A stretch of 64,000 nucleotides of DNA from JAOUJD01 sp963841815 (GTDB lineage Bacteria; Pseudomonadota; Gammaproteobacteria; Burkholderiales; Burkholderiaceae_F), in NCBI GenBank assembly GCA_963841815.1, contig CAWJEE010000010.1, positions 124,001-188,000 on the forward strand, in the 5' to 3' direction. Positions 26,974-37,655 of this stretch are shown here, piece by piece. Position numbers and translations under genes: made by a program. Each line of letters opens with the position of its first letter. The first letter of the stretch is position 1. The notes beneath the pieces are model-generated. The model was given only the letters and a program-made list of their open reading frames with translations, ran no database searches and had not been told where the DNA came from.

Positions 26974-28406
26974 CACAGGCCAGCCGCTACGTCCCGTACG
27001 CCTTCGCGCGGGACAACGCGATCCTGCTCGTTCCCAAGACCGAGCGCGACGCCGAGGCGTGGATCAGCAACGCGACCCCGCTGGCCGCGCTCAACGAAGT
27101 GATGCGCGTGTTCCCGGGCAAGGTCCGCCCGGTCGTGGTCGAGACCGTCAAGCTGACCGAGGCAATCTCCAAGACCTACGGCGACCAGGGCGGGTCGGCA
27201 CAGCAGATCGTCGGCGACATCGAAGGCGAGTTCGACATCACGCGGATGATGCAGGAGGTCCCCGACGTCGAGGACCTGCTGGAGACCGAAGACGACGCGC
27301 CGATCATCCGCATGATCAACGCGCTGCTGACGCAGGCCGCGCGCGACGGCGCCTCGGACATCCACATCGAGCCGTTCGAGACCTATTCGATGGTGCGGTT
27401 CCGGGTCGACGGCACGCTGCGCGACGTCGTGCGGCCCAAGCGCGCGCTGCACGCGGCGCTGGTGTCGCGCATCAAGATCATGGCGGCGCTCGACATCGCG
27501 GAGAAGCGCCTGCCGCAGGACGGCCGGATCACGCTGCGCGTCGGCGGCCGCCCGGTCGACGTCCGCGTGTCCACGCTACCCACCGGCCATGGCGAGCGCG
27601 TCGTCCTGCGCCTGCTCGAGAAGGACCTGTCGAAGCTGGAACTCACCAACCTCGGCATGGACCAGGGGACGCTCGCGCGCTTCGACCACCTGATCCACCA
27701 GCCGCACGGGATCATCCTGGTCACCGGCCCGACCGGCTCCGGCAAGTCGACGACGCTGTATGCGGCGATCCGCCGGCTCGACAAGAACACCACGAACATC
27801 ATGACGGTCGAGGACCCGATCGAGTACGACATCGAGGGCATCGGCCAGACGCAGGTCAATCCGAAGATCGACATGACCTTCGCGAAGGCGCTGCGCGCGA
27901 TCCTGCGGCAGGACCCGGACATCGTGATGATCGGCGAGATCCGCGACCTCGAGACCGCGCAGATCGCGGTGCAGGCATCGTTGACCGGCCACCTCGTGCT
28001 CGCCACGCTGCACACCAACGACTCGGCGTCGGCGGTCACGCGGCTGATCGACATGGGGATCGAACCCTTCCTGCTGTCGTCGTCGCTGCTCGGCGTGCTC
28101 GGGCAGCGCCTCGTCCGGAAGCTGTGCACTCGCTGCCGGCAGCCGGATGCGGCGACCGGCGGCTTCCGCGCCATCGGCTGCGAACACTGCGGCAACACCG
28201 GGTACCTGGGCCGCACCGGCATCTACGAGCTGCTGACGGTCGACGACGAGATGCGGCTGCTGGTCCACCGCGGCGCGAACGACACCGACGTCCGCCGCCT
28301 CGCCGAAAAGGGCGGGATGATCAACATGCGGGCCGATGCCCAGCGCTGGATCAAGTCCGGCGTCACGTCACAGGAAGAAGCCCTCCGGGTGACTCGCGAG
28401 GGATAA
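26970..28406 (+). CDS. gspE: Type II secretion ATPase GspE
   Basis: 478 residues from GTG 26970, overlapping the gspD stop by four bases. Motifs are Walker A GPTGSGKSTT, the Asp box and Walker B (ILRQDPDIVMIGEIRDLETA) and the His box (GHLVLATLHTNDSASA). The zinc module is present but compact: C-x2-C-x14-C-x2-C (CTRC ... CEHC), with a shorter loop than in EpsE or XcpR. It powers pseudopilus assembly. The apparent 1364-residue frame that begins at gspD is an artefact of the gspD frameshift. Confidence 0.96.
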   Translation: MTQASRYVPYAFARDNAILLVPKTERDAEAWISNATPLAALNEVMRVFPGKVRPVVVETVKLTEAISKTYGDQGGSAQQIVGDIEGEFDITRMMQEVPDVEDLLETEDDAPIIRMINALLTQAARDGASDIHIEPFETYSMVRFRVDGTLRDVVRPKRALHAALVSRIKIMAALDIAEKRLPQDGRITLRVGGRPVDVRVSTLPTGHGERVVLRLLEKDLSKLELTNLGMDQGTLARFDHLIHQPHGIILVTGPTGSGKSTTLYAAIRRLDKNTTNIMTVEDPIEYDIEGIGQTQVNPKIDMTFAKALRAILRQDPDIVMIGEIRDLETAQIAVQASLTGHLVLATLHTNDSASAVTRLIDMGIEPFLLSSSLLGVLGQRLVRKLCTRCRQPDAATGGFRAIGCEHCGNTGYLGRTGIYELLTVDDEMRLLVHRGANDTDVRRLAEKGGMINMRADAQRWIKSGVTSQEEALRVTREG

Positions 28407-28413
28407 GCCGGGC

Positions 28414-29661
28414 ATGGCAGCATTTCGTTTCGCCGCTGCCGACGCGTCCGGCAAGGAACAGTCCGGCGTCCTCGAGGCCGACAGCGCGCGGCTCGCCCGC
28501 CAGTTGCTGCGCGGCCGCGGCCTGATCCCGCTTTCCGTCGAACCGGTGTCGCACCAGGCGAGCGGGCGAGGCCGGGGCGGGCTGTCGATCGGCCGCCGCC
28601 TGGGGCAGACCGAACTCGCGGTGATCACGCGGCAGCTCGCCTCGCTGCTCGGCGCGCAGTTGCCGGTCGCCGATGCACTCACCGTGATGGTCGAGCAGAG
28701 CGAGAAGCAGCAGGTGCGCGAATTGATGGCGTCGATCCGCACCGACGTGCTGGGCGGCAGTTCGCTGTCCGATGCGCTCGCGCGGCACCCGCGCCAGTTC
28801 CCGGAGATCTACCGCGCCCTCATCGCCGCCGGCGAGGAATCCGGCAAGCTCGGCTCGGTGCTCGGCAGCCTCGCCGACTACGTCGAGGAACGCGCCAAGC
28901 TGCAGCAGAAGATCACGCTCGCGTTCGTCTATCCGGCGATCGTCACGCTCGTCGCGCTCGGCGTCGTGATCGGCCTGCTGACCTACGTCGTGCCGCAGGT
29001 GGTGCAGGTGTTCGCCAACACCAAGCAGGCCCTGCCGTTGCTCACCGTGGCGCTGATCGCGCTGTCGGACTTCGTGCGCGGCTACGGCTGGGTCGTCGCC
29101 GTGGTGCTGGCGGTGATCGGCTTCCTGGTCCAGCGCTCGCTGCGCGTCGAGGCCGTGCGCCGACGCTGGCACAAGCGCATCCTGACGCTGCCGGTCATGG
29201 GCGTCCTGTCGCGCTCGATCAACACCGCGCGCTTCTCGTCGACGCTGGCGATCCTCGTCGGCTCCGGCGTGCCGATGCTGCGGTCGCTGCAGGCCGCCGG
29301 CGAGACGGTCACCAACCTCGCGATGCGCAGCCGCGTGATGGACGCCGTGCAGCGCGTGCGCGAAGGCTTCTCGCTGGCGAAGGCGCTGCGGGCCGACGGC
29401 GACGAGGAGCGCAAGCCCGGCCACGTGAAGCTCTTCCCGCCGGTGCTGATCCACCTGATCGCGTCCGGCGAGGCCACCGGCAAGCTACCCGAGATGCTCG
29501 ACCGGGCCGCCGACATCCACGCGCGCGAGGCCGAGCGCCGCGCGCTCTTCTTCACCTCGCTGCTCGAGCCGATCCTGATCCTCACGATGGGTGTCGTCGT
29601 CATGCTGATCGTGATGGCGGTGCTGCTGCCGATCATCGAGATCAACCAGTTGGTCCGCTGA
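28414..29661 (+). CDS. gspF: Type II secretion inner-membrane platform protein GspF
   Basis: 415 residues, full length and in one frame. It has two repeats of the T2SSF domain (ITRQLASLLGAQLPVADALT and FSSTLAILVGSGVPMLRSLQ) each followed by ESGKLG/ATGKLPE motifs, and three membrane spans (about 170-190, 223-243 and 375-405). It is the last gene of the gspG-F operon; gspO (prepilin peptidase) is not in this window. Confidence 0.96.
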   Translation: MAAFRFAAADASGKEQSGVLEADSARLARQLLRGRGLIPLSVEPVSHQASGRGRGGLSIGRRLGQTELAVITRQLASLLGAQLPVADALTVMVEQSEKQQVRELMASIRTDVLGGSSLSDALARHPRQFPEIYRALIAAGEESGKLGSVLGSLADYVEERAKLQQKITLAFVYPAIVTLVALGVVIGLLTYVVPQVVQVFANTKQALPLLTVALIALSDFVRGYGWVVAVVLAVIGFLVQRSLRVEAVRRRWHKRILTLPVMGVLSRSINTARFSSTLAILVGSGVPMLRSLQAAGETVTNLAMRSRVMDAVQRVREGFSLAKALRADGDEERKPGHVKLFPPVLIHLIASGEATGKLPEMLDRAADIHAREAERRALFFTSLLEPILILTMGVVVMLIVMAVLLPIIEINQLVR

Positions 29662-29674
29662 GGCCCGGCGCGCG

Positions 29675-31289
29675 TCAAGTCTTCGACCACGGCCGGCACG
29701 TCCTCGCTGCGCAGCAGAAACACCTGCCCCGTCCGGTAGCGTTGCGACGCGAGAGGCTGCACGCCGGCGAGTTCCTGCGGACGCTCGGTGCGCAACACCA
29801 GGGCCCCTCCGGGATGCGCGCGCGCCCACTCCACGGCCCCCTGCGGTCCGTGCACGACGCGCAGCGGCGCGGCAAGCCGGCCGATGAACTGGTATTCGCC
29901 GTGGTACACGCCGAGATGCGCAACCGGCTGCCCGCGCTGCTGCGCCGCTGCAATCGCTCCGGCGAAGTTCCGAAGGTCGTACATGCGGAGCAGCGCAGGT
30001 CCCAGCAGGACATAGAGCACGACTGCGGATGCGACGCACGCGCTTCCGGTCGCCGCGACCAGGGCGCGCGGAGTGCGAATCTTCATCACGGCCAGGATCG
30101 ACGGCGAACCCGAGGAGCGACCAGTACGGCCGCGCAGAAGCGCAGTGTGTCTACGCCTCCGGCGGCCAGCCGTGGCGCGAGCGCGATCAGTGCCGCGGCT
30201 ATGAGCGTCGGCGCCAGCACCGCGGCCCACTTGTCGATCCGCGCCGGTCGATCGCCCGCGCGCGCGATCCCGATGGCGGCAAGCAGTGCGAACCCGGCCA
30301 CTTCGGGCAGTAGATAGTGGACCTGCTTGCCTTTCATCAGCGAGAACGCGATGAAGACCGGCACCACCCACGCGATCGCGAACCGCGTCGCGGGCAGCGT
30401 GCGCTCGCGCAGCGCCGCCGCGACGCCACGCCAGAACGGAGGAAACGCGGACCACGGCAGCAGGATCAGGGGCAGCACGGCAAGGTGGAACCAGAACGGC
30501 CGCGCGTGATAGCCCTCCGATGCGATGCGTCCGGCCGATTGCCGCCACAGGATTTCGGTCCTGAACGCCTCGCCGCCGACGATGGCAGCGGGTATCGCCC
30601 ACGCGAGCGCCACGCCGGCGGCGACCAGCACGGCGACGGCCACGCCCGCGTACCAGCGCCTCGCGTCGAGGCGACGGGCCCGGAACTCTTCGCCGGCCCA
30701 CCACGGACCGAGCAACGCGACGGGCAGCACGTGCAGCAGGGACACGGGCCCCTTGACGAGGATGCCGAGGCCGACGGCGATCCGACGACAGGCCCAGGCG
30801 CGGAAAGCCCGCGCCCTCGGACGCGCGAACGACGTTCAGCAGCGCGAGCAGCACGAAGAACGCGAGCGCGAGGTCGAACATCACGGCGCCGGCGAACGCG
30901 ATCCACAGCAGCGAGGTCGCGGTGATCATCACCGCCAGCGCCGGCACGTCTTCGCGTCCCGGCACAAGCCGGCGAGCGAGCCGGAACACGACGTACAGCG
31001 CGCCGAGCCCGAAGGCGCCCGTCAGCAGGCGCGGCCACCACAGCTGAACGCCGAAGATCCGCCACCCGATTTCGATCAACCAGAAGAGCAGCGGCGGCTT
31101 GTGCCCGTACAGGTCGCCGTTGAGTCGCAGCAGCAGGAGGTCGCCCGACTGGTGCATGTGCCACGCGACCGACAGGTATCGGGTCTCGTCGGCCACGGTC
31201 GCCGGCCGGATGACGATGACCGCCAACGTCAGGGCGGCCCACCACAGCGCCACGATTCCGGCTGCGGTGCGCGATGCAGCGGTGCTCAC
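29675..31289 (-). CDS. GT39/ArnT-like membrane glycosyltransferase (frameshifted)
   Basis: A multi-span protein of about 535 residues from GTG 31289. The N-terminus has the family pattern: a first span, then ATVADETRYLSVAWHMHQSG with the catalytic Asp-Glu, and GHKPPLLFWLIEIGWRIFG. Frame breaks near 30780 and 30110 separate conserved blocks (SLLHVLPVALLGPWW; FHLAVLPLILLPWSAFPPFW; KGKQVHYLLPEVAGFALLAA; YDLRNFAGAIAAAQQRG). The exact 3' end is uncertain; a stop at 29675 lies tail to tail with gspF. Such enzymes transfer a sugar from undecaprenyl phosphate to lipid A or another envelope acceptor. Its start overlaps the LAB_N gene stop (GTGA). Confidence 0.8.
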
Positions 31290-31573
31290 GCGCGGGCGGC
31301 GCCGTCGTCCGGTTTCGGCTCGTGTCGAATCAGCCAGATGTTGCGCAGGTAGATGAAGATGCCGACGCCCTGGCCAAGCATGAACACCGGGTCCTGCCGG
31401 TGAATGGCGTAGACGAACAGCGTGAGCCCGCCCCACAGGCTGAAGTGCCAGAACACCACTGGAATGACGCTGCGTCCGCGGCGTTCACTGGTCAGCCACT
31501 GGATGAGGAAGCGCATCGAGAACAGCGCCTGGCCGCCGAAACCGACGATCAGCCAGATCAGGTCGTCATGCAT
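31286..31573 (-). CDS. Lipid A biosynthesis N-terminal domain (LAB_N) membrane protein
   Basis: 95 residues, three hydrophobic spans. The family signature is clear: GFGGQALFSMRFLIQWLTSE, then VIPVVFWHFSLWGG and a YLRNIWLIRHEP end. LAB_N proteins are small partners often encoded between a GT2 and a GT39 gene, as here, and may act in lipid-linked sugar translocation or lipid A modification. It overlaps both neighbours. Confidence 0.88.
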   Translation of the reverse strand: MHDDLIWLIVGFGGQALFSMRFLIQWLTSERRGRSVIPVVFWHFSLWGGLTLFVYAIHRQDPVFMLGQGVGIFIYLRNIWLIRHEPKPDDGAARA

Positions 31574-32411
31574 CTCTCACCTCCTCGCTCGGACTCCACG
31601 GCCTCGACGATCGGCACCTTCGCCCGCCGCCGCAGCCACATCACGCCCAGAAGATCCACAAGGCCCACGCCGAGCCGGTTCAGCACTCCGTAATGGGAAC
31701 GGCCGCGCAGCCGCGGTCGATGACGCACGGGCACCGACACCACCCGCCCTCCCATGCGGAGCACGAGCGCCGGCAGGAAGCGGTGCATGTGGTCGAAGTA
31801 CGGCAGCGCCAGGAACGTGGACCGTTCGAAGAGCTTCAGGCCGCAACCCGTATCCGGCGTGCGATCGCCGAGAAGGTGGCCACGCACTGCGTTGGCGACG
31901 CGTGATGACACGCGGCGCAGCCAGGTGTCGCGACGTTCGGTGCGCCACCCGACCAGCAGCAGCGGTTGCTGCCCGGCGCGTTCGCTGGCCCAGCGCTGCC
32001 AGGAGCACCGGGATGTCGGCCGGGTCGTTCTGTCCGTCGCCGTCCAGCGTGACCACCAGCGGCGCGGTCGCCGCGCGGATGGCGGTCGACATTGCGGTGC
32101 TCTGCCCTGCATTCGTGCGATGGCGCAACGCCCGCAACCGCGGGAAGCGGGCCGACAACGCGGCCAGCCGCCGTGGCGTTCTCGTCGGTGCTGGCATCGT
32201 CGACAACGATCACTTCGAACGTCGTCTCGTCCGTCAACGCGGCGTGTATCTCGTCGAGCAAGGGCGCGAGGTTGTCGGCCTCGTCGTGCACGGGCACGAC
32301 GACCGCCAGGGCAGGCGGCCCGGCAGGGCCGGCAGGCGCAGGCGCGCTGCCTGTTCGGACACTTGGCTCGGTAGTAGGTTTCGAGGACCGACACGGTACG
32401 CTCGCTCGCAT
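31558..32411 (-). CDS. Family 2 glycosyltransferase, DPM1/ArnC-like (frameshifted)
   Basis: Reconstructed as about 283 residues from ATG 32411. The nucleotide-sugar fold is clear: LAVVVPVHDEADNLAPLLDE, then FEVIVVDDASTDENA, and the GDGQNDPAD metal site (in the frame shifted at about 32110). The C-terminal part (GDRTPDTGCGLKLFERSTFL, YFDHMHRFLPALVLRMGG, RGRSHYGVLNRL) is typical of undecaprenyl-phosphate sugar transferases. Breaks fall near 32170, 32010 and 31900. With LAB_N and the GT39 gene it forms a likely three-gene operon in which GT2 charges the lipid carrier and GT39 transfers the sugar. Confidence 0.82.
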
Positions 32412-32477
32412 GGCTCGGCAGCGGGAGCGAGCCCCGGCCTGCCAGCTGTGCGTCGGGTATACGCTGATAATACGCCG

Positions 32478-33665
32478 ATGATCCGACCCACCATCGCCGC
32501 TCTGCCCGCCTCCCGTATCCGCGAGGTCGCCAACGCCGGCATCGGCCGCGCCGACGTCCTGAAGTTCTGGTTCGGCGAAGGCGACCAGGTCACGCCGGCC
32601 TTCATTCGCGAGGCGGCCAAGGCGGCGCTCGATGCCGGGCAGACCTTCTACAACCACAACCTCGGGATCGAAGAACTGCGCGCGGCACTGGCGGCGTACG
32701 CCAACCGGCTGCACGCTCCGGCGCAGCCCGTCACGGTCGACCGCATCGCCGTGACCAGCGCCGGCGTGCACGCGCTGTCGCTGATCGACCAGACACTGAT
32801 CGACCCGGGCGACCGCGTCGCGATCGTCACGCCGGTCTGGCCGAACCTGACGGCGATGCCGCGCATCATGAGCGCCGACGTCGTGCGCGTGCCGCTGGCG
32901 TGCCACGAGGGCCGCTGGTCGCTCGACCTGCAGCGCCTGCTCGACGCGGCGACCCCCGGGACGCGGATGGTGCTGGTCAACGCGCCGAACAACCCGACCG
33001 GGTGGACGATGCCGCGCGCCGACTGGATCGCGCTGCTCGCGAACATTGCCGCCGGCACGGCATCTGGCTCGTCTCCGACGACGCGTACGAGCGGATCGTC
33101 TTCGACCCGGCACTGACGCGAACGGCCATGCGCCGAGCGTGCTCGACCTCGTCGATGCCGACGATCGCTATGTCAGCGCCAATACGTTCTCGAAGAGCTG
33201 GACGATGACCGGCTGGCGGCTCGGCTGGATGGTTGCGCCGCGCGACGTTCATCGCGCAGGTCGGCAAGGTGATCGAGTTCAACACGTCGTGCGCGCCGCC
33301 CTTCGTGCAGCAGGCGGGCATCGTCGCCGTGCGGGACGGCGAGCCGCTGGTGGCCGAGACGGTGGCACGCCTGCGCGCGTCGCGCGACCTGCTGGTCCGC
33401 GAACTCGCCGCGATTCCCGGCGTCGAGGTCGCGCCGCCGCCGGGCGCGATGTACCTCTTCTTCAAGGTCGCCGGGTTCAGCGGCGACAGCCTCGCGTTCG
33501 CGAAGCGCCTGGTCGCGGAAGCCGGCCTCGGCATCGCCCCCGGCGCGGCCTTCGGGCCCGAGGGCGAGGGCTACCTGCGCTGGTGCTTTGCCGCGTCGGA
33601 TGCGTTGCTGCTGCAGGGCGCCGACGCGCCTGCGCACGTTCCTGAAGAGCGCGCTCGCTGCCTAG
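32478..33665 (+). CDS. PLP-dependent class I/II aminotransferase (several frameshifts)
   Basis: Reconstructed as about 395 residues from ATG 32478. Blocks read MIRPTIAALPASRIREVANA, FWFGEGDQVTPAFIREAA, FYNHNLGIEELRAALAAY, MVLVNAPNNPTGWTM, GIWLVSDDAYERIVFDP and VSANTFSKSWTMTGWRLGW, where the K of FSKSW is the PLP lysine. The C-terminus (PPPGAMYLFFKVAGF; GYLRWCFAASDALL) is normal. Frame breaks lie near 33055, 33130, 33240 and 33630. The reconstructed end RTFLKSALAA stops at TAG 33663-33665. Specificity cannot be assigned; aspartate or aromatic aminotransferase-like activity is plausible. Confidence 0.82.
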
Positions 33666-35722
33666 GCCGGCGCGCTGTCGCGACCAGCCCGCGCTTCGCG
33701 AGCATCGGCTCGACCGCGGCATCGCGCCCGCGGAACGCCCGGTAGGCAGCGCGCGGCTCGACCCGGTTGCCGGCCGAGTACACGTGCTTCAGCAGGCGCG
33801 ACGCCACCGCGGGATCGAACGGATCGCCCGCCTCGGTGAAGGCACCGTAGCCGTCGGCGTCGAGGACCTCGGCCCACATGTAGACGTAGTAGCCGGCCGC
33901 GTACCCTGAACTGGCGAACAGGTGCTGGAAGTGCGCCAGCCGGTGATAGACGTACGTGCCCGGGGGCATCCCGATTCTCTCCAGTTCGGCGCGCTCGAAC
34001 TCGGCGATGTCGACGCCGTCCACGTCCGTCCGGGCGTGCAGCGCCATGTCGAGCAGCGCGCAGGCGGTGTAGCCGACCGTCTCGAATCCCTGGTTGAACC
34101 GCCGCGCTTTCTTGATGCGCTCGATCAGGTCGTCCGGGATCGGCTCGCCGGTCCCGACGTGGCGCGCGTGCTTCTTCAGCACCGCCGGCTCGAGCATCCA
34201 GTGCTCGAACAGCTGCGACGGCAGTTCGACGAAGTCGCGCAGTACCTTGGTGCCCGACAGCCGCTCGTAGGTCACGTCCGACAGCATGCCGTGCAGGCCG
34301 TGCCCGAATTCGTGGAACAGCGTGCGCACGTCGTCGAGCGACAGCAGGGTCGGCTCGCCGCGCGCGGCCTTGGCGAAGTTGTTGTTGTTGACGACGACCG
34401 GAATCACGTCGCCGTCGGCGCGCGACTGCCAGCGGTAGGCGCTCATCCACGCGCCGCTGCGCTTGGTGGAACGCGCGAAGTTGTCGTGCAGGAAGACGGC
34501 GACGGTGCGTTCGCCGCGCCGGACTTCGTAGACGCGCACGTCCGGGTGATACGCCTTCAGGTCGGGGCGCGCGACGAATTGCACCCCGAACAGCCGGTGC
34601 GCGCAGTCGAATGCGGCCTCGGCGACGCGTTCCAGCGGAAAGTACGGCTTCACGTGCGCGTCGTCGACGTCGTACCGCGCCTGGCGAACCTTCTCGGCGT
34701 AGTAGCGCCAGTCCCATGGTTCGAGCGTCGTCGGCTGGCCCATCGCCGCGGCCTGGGCCTGCAGCGCCAAATACTCCTCGCGCGCCCGCGCCTTCGCGGG
34801 CTCCCACACGCGCTGCAGCAGCTGCTGCACGGCCGCCGGCGTCCCCGCCATGCGATCGACCAGCGCGAAGTCGGCGTAGCTCGGATATCCCATCAGGCGC
34901 GCCTGCTCGGTGCGCAGCTTCAGGATCTCGCGCGCGATCGGACGGTTGTCGTGCTCGCCGTCGTTCTCGCCGCGCGCCTTCCAGGCCCGGTACGCCTGCT
35001 CGCGCAGGTCGCGGCGGTCCGAGAACGTCAGGAACGGAACGACGATCGAACGGCTGGTCGTGATCGCCCAGGCGTCCGGATCGCCGCGCTCGACGGCGAC
35101 GCCCTTCGCGGCATCGCGCACCGACGCCGGCAGTCCGGCGAGGTCCTGCTCGACGCGCAGCCACAGCACCCACTTCGATTCGTCGGCGAGGACGTTCTGC
35201 GAGAAGCGCGGTGTGCAACCGGGCCAGCCGCTCGACGATCTGCGCGAGCCGGGCCTTGGCCTCGTCGCCGAGCCGGGCGCCCGCGAGCACGAAGTCGAGA
35301 TGGATCCGTTCGAGCAGCCGCCGCTGCTCGTCGTCGAGCCCGAGCGCTTCACGGCGCGCGTGCAGTTCATCGACGCGGTCGAACAACTTCGCATCGAGAT
35401 AGATCGTGCTTTCGTGCGCGGCAAGCTTCGGCGCCACGTCACGCTCCACAGCCTGCAGCGCGGGCGAAGTCTCGGACGACGCGAGGTTGAAGAACACCTG
35501 TTCGATCCGCGTCAGACGCCGGCCGCTGCGGTCGAACGCGACCACCGTGTTCTCGAAGGTCGGCGCATCCGGGTTCGCGGCGATCGCCGCGATCTCCGCA
35601 GCGTGCTCGCGCATCGCGAACTCGAACGCCGGCGCGAAGTGCCCGGCCTCGATGCGGTCGAAGGGAGGCAACTGGAACGGCGTGTCCCACGGCTGCAACA
35701 GCGGGTTGGCGGGCTGGAGCAT
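33662..35722 (-). CDS. M3-family zinc oligopeptidase (oligopeptidase A-like; frameshifted)
   Basis: Reconstructed as about 685 residues from ATG 35722. The zinc site is LFHEFGHGLHGML (HExxH) with the third ligand in the following helix (LPSQLFEHWM). The substrate loop (RFNQGFETVGYTACALLDMA; SSGYAAGYYVYMWAEVLDAD) fits the PrlC/Dcp group of cytosolic peptidases that degrade short peptides and cleaved signal peptides. One break near 35208 (after ARLHT) and one at the extreme end; the corrected end VATAPA stops at 33662. That stop and the aminotransferase stop share the palindrome CCTAGG on opposite strands. Confidence 0.88.
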   Translation of the reverse strand: MLQPANPLLQPWDTPFQLPPFDRIEAGHFAPAFEFAMREHAAEIAAIAANPDAPTFENTVVAFDRSGRRLTRIEQVFFNLASSETSPALQAVERDVAPKLAAHESTIYLDAKLFDRVDELHARREALGLDDEQRRLLERIHLDFVLAGARLGDEAKARLAQIVERLARLHTALLAERPRRRIEVGAVAARRAGPRRTAGVGARCREGRRRRARRSGRLGDHDQPFDRRSVPDVLGPPRPARAGVPGLEGARRERRRARQPSDRARDPEAAHRAGAPDGISELRRLRAGRSHGGDAGGRAAAAAARVGAREGAGARGVFGAAGPGRGDGPADDARTMGLALLRREGSPGAVRRRRRAREAVLSAGTRRRGRIRLRAPAVRGAIRRAPRPEGVSPGRARLRSPARRTHRRRLPARQLRAFHQAQRRVDERLPLAVARRRRRDSGRRQQQQLRQGRARRADPAVARRRAHAVPRIRARPARHAVGRDLRAAVGHQGTARLRRTAVAAVRALDARAGGAEEARAPRRDRRADPGRPDRAHQESAAVQPGIRDGRLHRLRAARHGAARPDGRGRRRHRRVRARRTGENRDAPGHVRLSPAGALPAPVRQFRVRGRLLRLHVGRGPRRRRLRCLHRGGRSVRSRGGVAPAEARVLGRQPGRAARCLPGVPRARCRGRADAREARAGRDSAPA

Positions 35723-35928
35723 CGTCGAAGCCTGTCGAAGGCGAAAGCCGCGCAGGATACCTCGCAGCCGGCGGGACGCGACGACGCCCATCGGACGGAT
35801 GGATGAGTTCGCGGACGGCGTTCCTCGGGCAGCATCGCCTCGCGTCGTTGTGACGACTTGCAGCGCCGCTCGAGACGCGGGCGACATCCGGGGACAGCCG
35901 CCGCGCTGACCGCCGAAGGGAGAATCCG

Positions 35929-37645
35929 ATGAACAACACGAAGACCGGCCCGTCGAGAGGACGTTTCCGGTTGGCCGCCGCCGCGGCGGCGGCGACGCTG
36001 ACGCTCGCCGCCTGCGGGGGCGGAGGCAGCGGCTCGTCCGCTTCGCCGAGCCCCGCGCCGTTGCCGCCGGCAATCGCGCCCACCGCAAGCGAAGCCGCGC
36101 GCTTCCTGACGCAGTCGACCTTCGGCCCGACCGACGCGTCGATCGAGCGCGTTCGCAGCGTGGGCTATTCCGCGTGGATCGACGAGCAGTTCGCTCTGCC
36201 GGCGAGCCCGCACCTCGCCTACGTGCGGGCCAACTACGACCCGGCCATCTTCGGGTCGAACTTCAACTGGCTGCAGGACAGCTTCTGGCAGCAGGCACTC
36301 GCCGCGCCGGACCAGTTGCGACAGCGCGTCAAGTTCGCGCTGTCGCAGATCCTGGTGGTGTCGGCCGAGAACGGAACGATCGCCAGCCTGGCCGACAGCC
36401 ACGCGAGCTACGTCGACCTTCTCGGCGAGCACGCCTTCGGCAACTACCGCCAGCTGCTCGAGGCGGTGGCCACGCACCCGGCGATGGGGATCTACCTCTC
36501 GCACCTGCGGCAACAGGAAGGGCGATCCGGTCACCGGCCGCGTGCCCGACGAGAACTTCGCGCGCGAGGTGATGCAGCTCTTCTCGATCGGGCTGCTCGA
36601 ACTGAACCCGGACGGGACGCCGCGCCTCGTCAGCGGAGCTCCGGTCGAGACCTACACCAACGCGGACACGAGCGGCATCGCGCGCGTCTTCACCGGTTGG
36701 AGCTGGGCCGCGCCGACGACGACCGACCAGGCGTTCAACGGCTCGACGACCGCGACCTACCCTGACCGCAACGTGCGGCCGATGCAGCCGTACCCTCAGT
36801 TCCACGAGACGGGCGCGAAGACCTTCCTCGGCGTGACGATCCCGCCCAACACGTCGGCACAGGCGAGCATGAAGATCGCCATGGACACGCTGTTCAACCA
36901 TCCCAACCTGTGCCCGTTCATCGGCCGGCAGCTCGTCCAGCGCCTGGTGACGAGCAACCCGAGCCCGGCCTACGTCGGTCGTGTCGCGGCGGCGTGCGCG
37001 AACAACGGCGCCGGCGTGCGCGGCGACATGAAGGCGATCATCCGCGCGATCCTGCTCGACGCCGAGGCGCGCGACGCCGGCAAGCTCGCCGATCCACAGT
37101 GGGGCAAGGTGCGCGAGCCCGTGCTGCGCCTGTCGAACTGGGCGCGCTGCTTCAATGCAGCGTCGGCGTCGGGCAACTGGACGATCCGCGGCCTCGACAG
37201 CCCGTCCACGTCGCTCGGCCAACAGCCGTTCCGTGCGCCGTCGGTCTTCAACTTCTACCGGCCGGGCTACACGCCACCGAACACAGGCGTCGCGACGGCG
37301 GGGCTGGTCGCCCCCGAGTTCCAGATCGTCGGCGAGACGTCGGTCGTGGGCTACACGAATTACATGCAGAGCGCGATCGTCAACGGCGCCGGCGTCGCGG
37401 TGAACGGCGTGCGCGACGTGCGCGCGGACTACACGGCGGAGCAGGCGGTCGCCGACAACGCGGATGCCCTGATGGACCGGATCGACCGCTGCCTCACCAA
37501 CGGCTCGATGCCGTCCGCGATGCGGCAGGAGATCCGGAGCGCCGTGAACGCGATCAGCGTGACCACTTCGACCGGACGCGCCAACCGCGTCTACACGGCC
37601 ATCCTGCTGACGATGGCGTCCCCCGAATACCTGGTGCAGAAGTGA
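35929..37645 (+). CDS. DUF1800 lipoprotein (frameshift near 36515)
   Basis: About 570 residues. The signal peptide ends in a lipobox (LTLAACGGGG), so it is a predicted lipoprotein. The DUF1800 body reads ASEAARFLTQSTFGPTDASI, RQRVKFALSQILVVSAE, then after a one-base shift PDENFAREVMQLFSIGLLEL, GIARVFTGWSW, FIGRQLVQRLVTSNPSPAYV and RAPSVFNFYRPGYTPPNTG. Start ATG 35929 has GGGAGA upstream. DUF1800 and DUF1501 proteins are regularly encoded as a pair, as here (10-bp gap); their biochemical role is not known. Confidence 0.88.
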
Positions 37646-37655
37646 GGAGACGGCC

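Noticed and set aside
24312..28406. A single 1364-codon frame that looks like a GspD-GspE fusion
   Set aside because: It joins the gspD N-terminus to gspE only because a one-base shift near 25755 removes the gspD stop. The middle part is nonsense and the true gspD continues in another frame.
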